Shown piece by piece: positions 4,901-5,288 of a stretch of DNA of 5,288 nucleotides; the first letter of the stretch is position 1; each line of letters starts with the position of its first letter. The notes beneath the pieces were generated by a model. It had not been told where the DNA came from. It saw only the letters and a program-made list of their open reading frames with translations, and searched no databases. The DNA is from Actinomycetota bacterium (GTDB lineage: Bacteria > Actinomycetota > Geothermincolia > Fen-727 > Anoxymicrobiaceae). The position numbers and the translations under genes were made by a program. Location: assembly GCA_018894655.1 (NCBI GenBank), contig JAHIPE010000111.1, forward strand, positions 1 through 5,288, in the 5' to 3' direction.

Positions 4901-4920
4901 AACGCAATACCAAACGCAAT
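4897..4920. repeat. Perfect 12-bp tandem repeat, two copies
   Basis: ACCAAACGCAAT occurs at 4897-4908 and again at 4909-4920 with no mismatch. The core AAACGCAA also occurs at 4876-4883, on the other side of the palindrome. Three copies of an 8-mer within 44 bp around a dyad point to an array of binding sites or slippage at a repeat element rather than unstructured spacer. Confidence 0.6.
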
Positions 4921-4933
4921 GTGTGGGCGCAAT

Positions 4934-5288
4934 TCAGGAACGGTGGGTGGTGGGGTCCTCTATGCCCGCCTCCGCGAAACCGTTCCTTCTGAGAACGCAA
5001 CTGTCGCACTCCCCGCATGCGATCCCGTTCTCGTCTGGATCGTAGCAGCTACAGGTTATCCCGAAATCAACACCGAGGCCCGCGCCCAACTTTATTATCT
5101 GCGCCTTAGACATCTCAATGAGCGGAGCCCTTATCTCGATCCGGTCGCCTTCAATCGCGCACCTTGTGGCAACGTCAGCCATCTTCTGGAAAGCGGCGAT
5201 GTACTCCGGCCTGCAATCCGGGTACCCGGAGTAATCAAGGGCGTTCACACCGATGAACACGCATCTCGCGCCGAGGGCCTCCGCCCAC
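4934..5288 (-). CDS. queC: 7-cyano-7-deazaguanine (preQ0) synthase, C-terminal half, cut by right edge
   Basis: QueC converts 7-carboxy-7-deazaguanine, ammonia and ATP to preQ0, the precursor of queuosine in tRNA and of some 7-deazaguanine DNA modifications. The frame is open to the right edge, so there is no start here: 117 residues are visible of a usual 220-230. The GTG at 5260 is internal, since WAEALGARC continues in frame upstream of it. Diagnostic stretches of the visible part are [20 protein letters not shown] (10-29), the [12 protein letters not shown] segment (54-65), and the zinc site C81-x9-C91-x2-C94-x2-C97. The zinc site is followed by LRRNGF and the terminal GIEDP expected of the family. 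The stop is TGA at 4936-4934. The N-terminal ATP-binding PP-loop (SGGxDS) lies outside the window, as would any queD, queE or folE partners. It converges with the dehydrogenase gene 86 bp away. Confidence 0.95.
   Translation of the reverse strand, partial: WAEALGARCVFIGVNALDYSGYPDCRPEYIAAFQKMADVATRCAIEGDRIEIRAPLIEMSKAQIIKLGAGLGVDFGITCSCYDPDENGIACGECDSCVLRRNGFAEAGIEDPTTHRS

Noticed and set aside
3786..5018. 410-residue minus-strand frame, the longest open frame in the window
   Set aside because: It is antisense to the entire dehydrogenase gene, Gly/Arg/Val/His-rich without motifs, and its 5' part overlaps the queC C-terminus out of frame. The opposite strand encodes an intact Rossmann motif and YxxxK.

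Overview
The window is a GC-rich bacterial chromosome segment carrying six genes and no phage, plasmid, IS or CRISPR genes. The mix suggests an uncultured anaerobic bacterium: a cysteine-rich dicluster ferredoxin with a winged-helix-like front end, a CxxC protein of unrecognised family, a macrodomain protein, a short-chain dehydrogenase and queC. Codon and gene style would fit anaerobic Actinomycetota, Chloroflexota or Desulfobacterota. That placement is inference; there is no rRNA or other taxonomic marker here.

Left part (1-1683, + strand). Bases 1-140 look like most of a dispersed intergenic palindromic element cut by the window edge. Bases 141-341 hold no gene but carry a good sigma70-type promoter (251-279) and a small 5'-UTR hairpin. 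These lead into a GTG-started gene for a 45-residue, extremely lysine-rich peptide built from six consecutive heptads. A gene for a 363-residue protein follows 61 bp later. It appears to be an internal tandem duplication of a CxxC-headed module of roughly 180-200 residues. A strong hairpin (1653-1683) closes this unit.

Middle (1684-3752). About 440 bp without a convincing gene separates the + strand unit from two leftward genes. These are a ferredoxin-like protein (3111-2128) and, upstream of it on the same strand, a YmdB-type macrodomain protein (3752-3222). They may be co-transcribed. The ferredoxin gene's best Shine-Dalgarno sequence points to an in-frame ATC rather than to its first ATG.

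Right part (3753-5288). A 135-bp divergent spacer separates the macrodomain gene from an extended short-chain dehydrogenase/NDP-sugar epimerase-like gene on the + strand. This converges with queC, which runs leftward from beyond the right edge; only its C-terminal half is present. The 86-bp convergent spacer holds a 15-bp palindrome and a perfect 12-bp tandem repeat.

No pathway links all six genes. The two most unusual items are the heptad-repeat peptide with its 21-bp DNA periodicity and the duplicated CxxC protein beside it.
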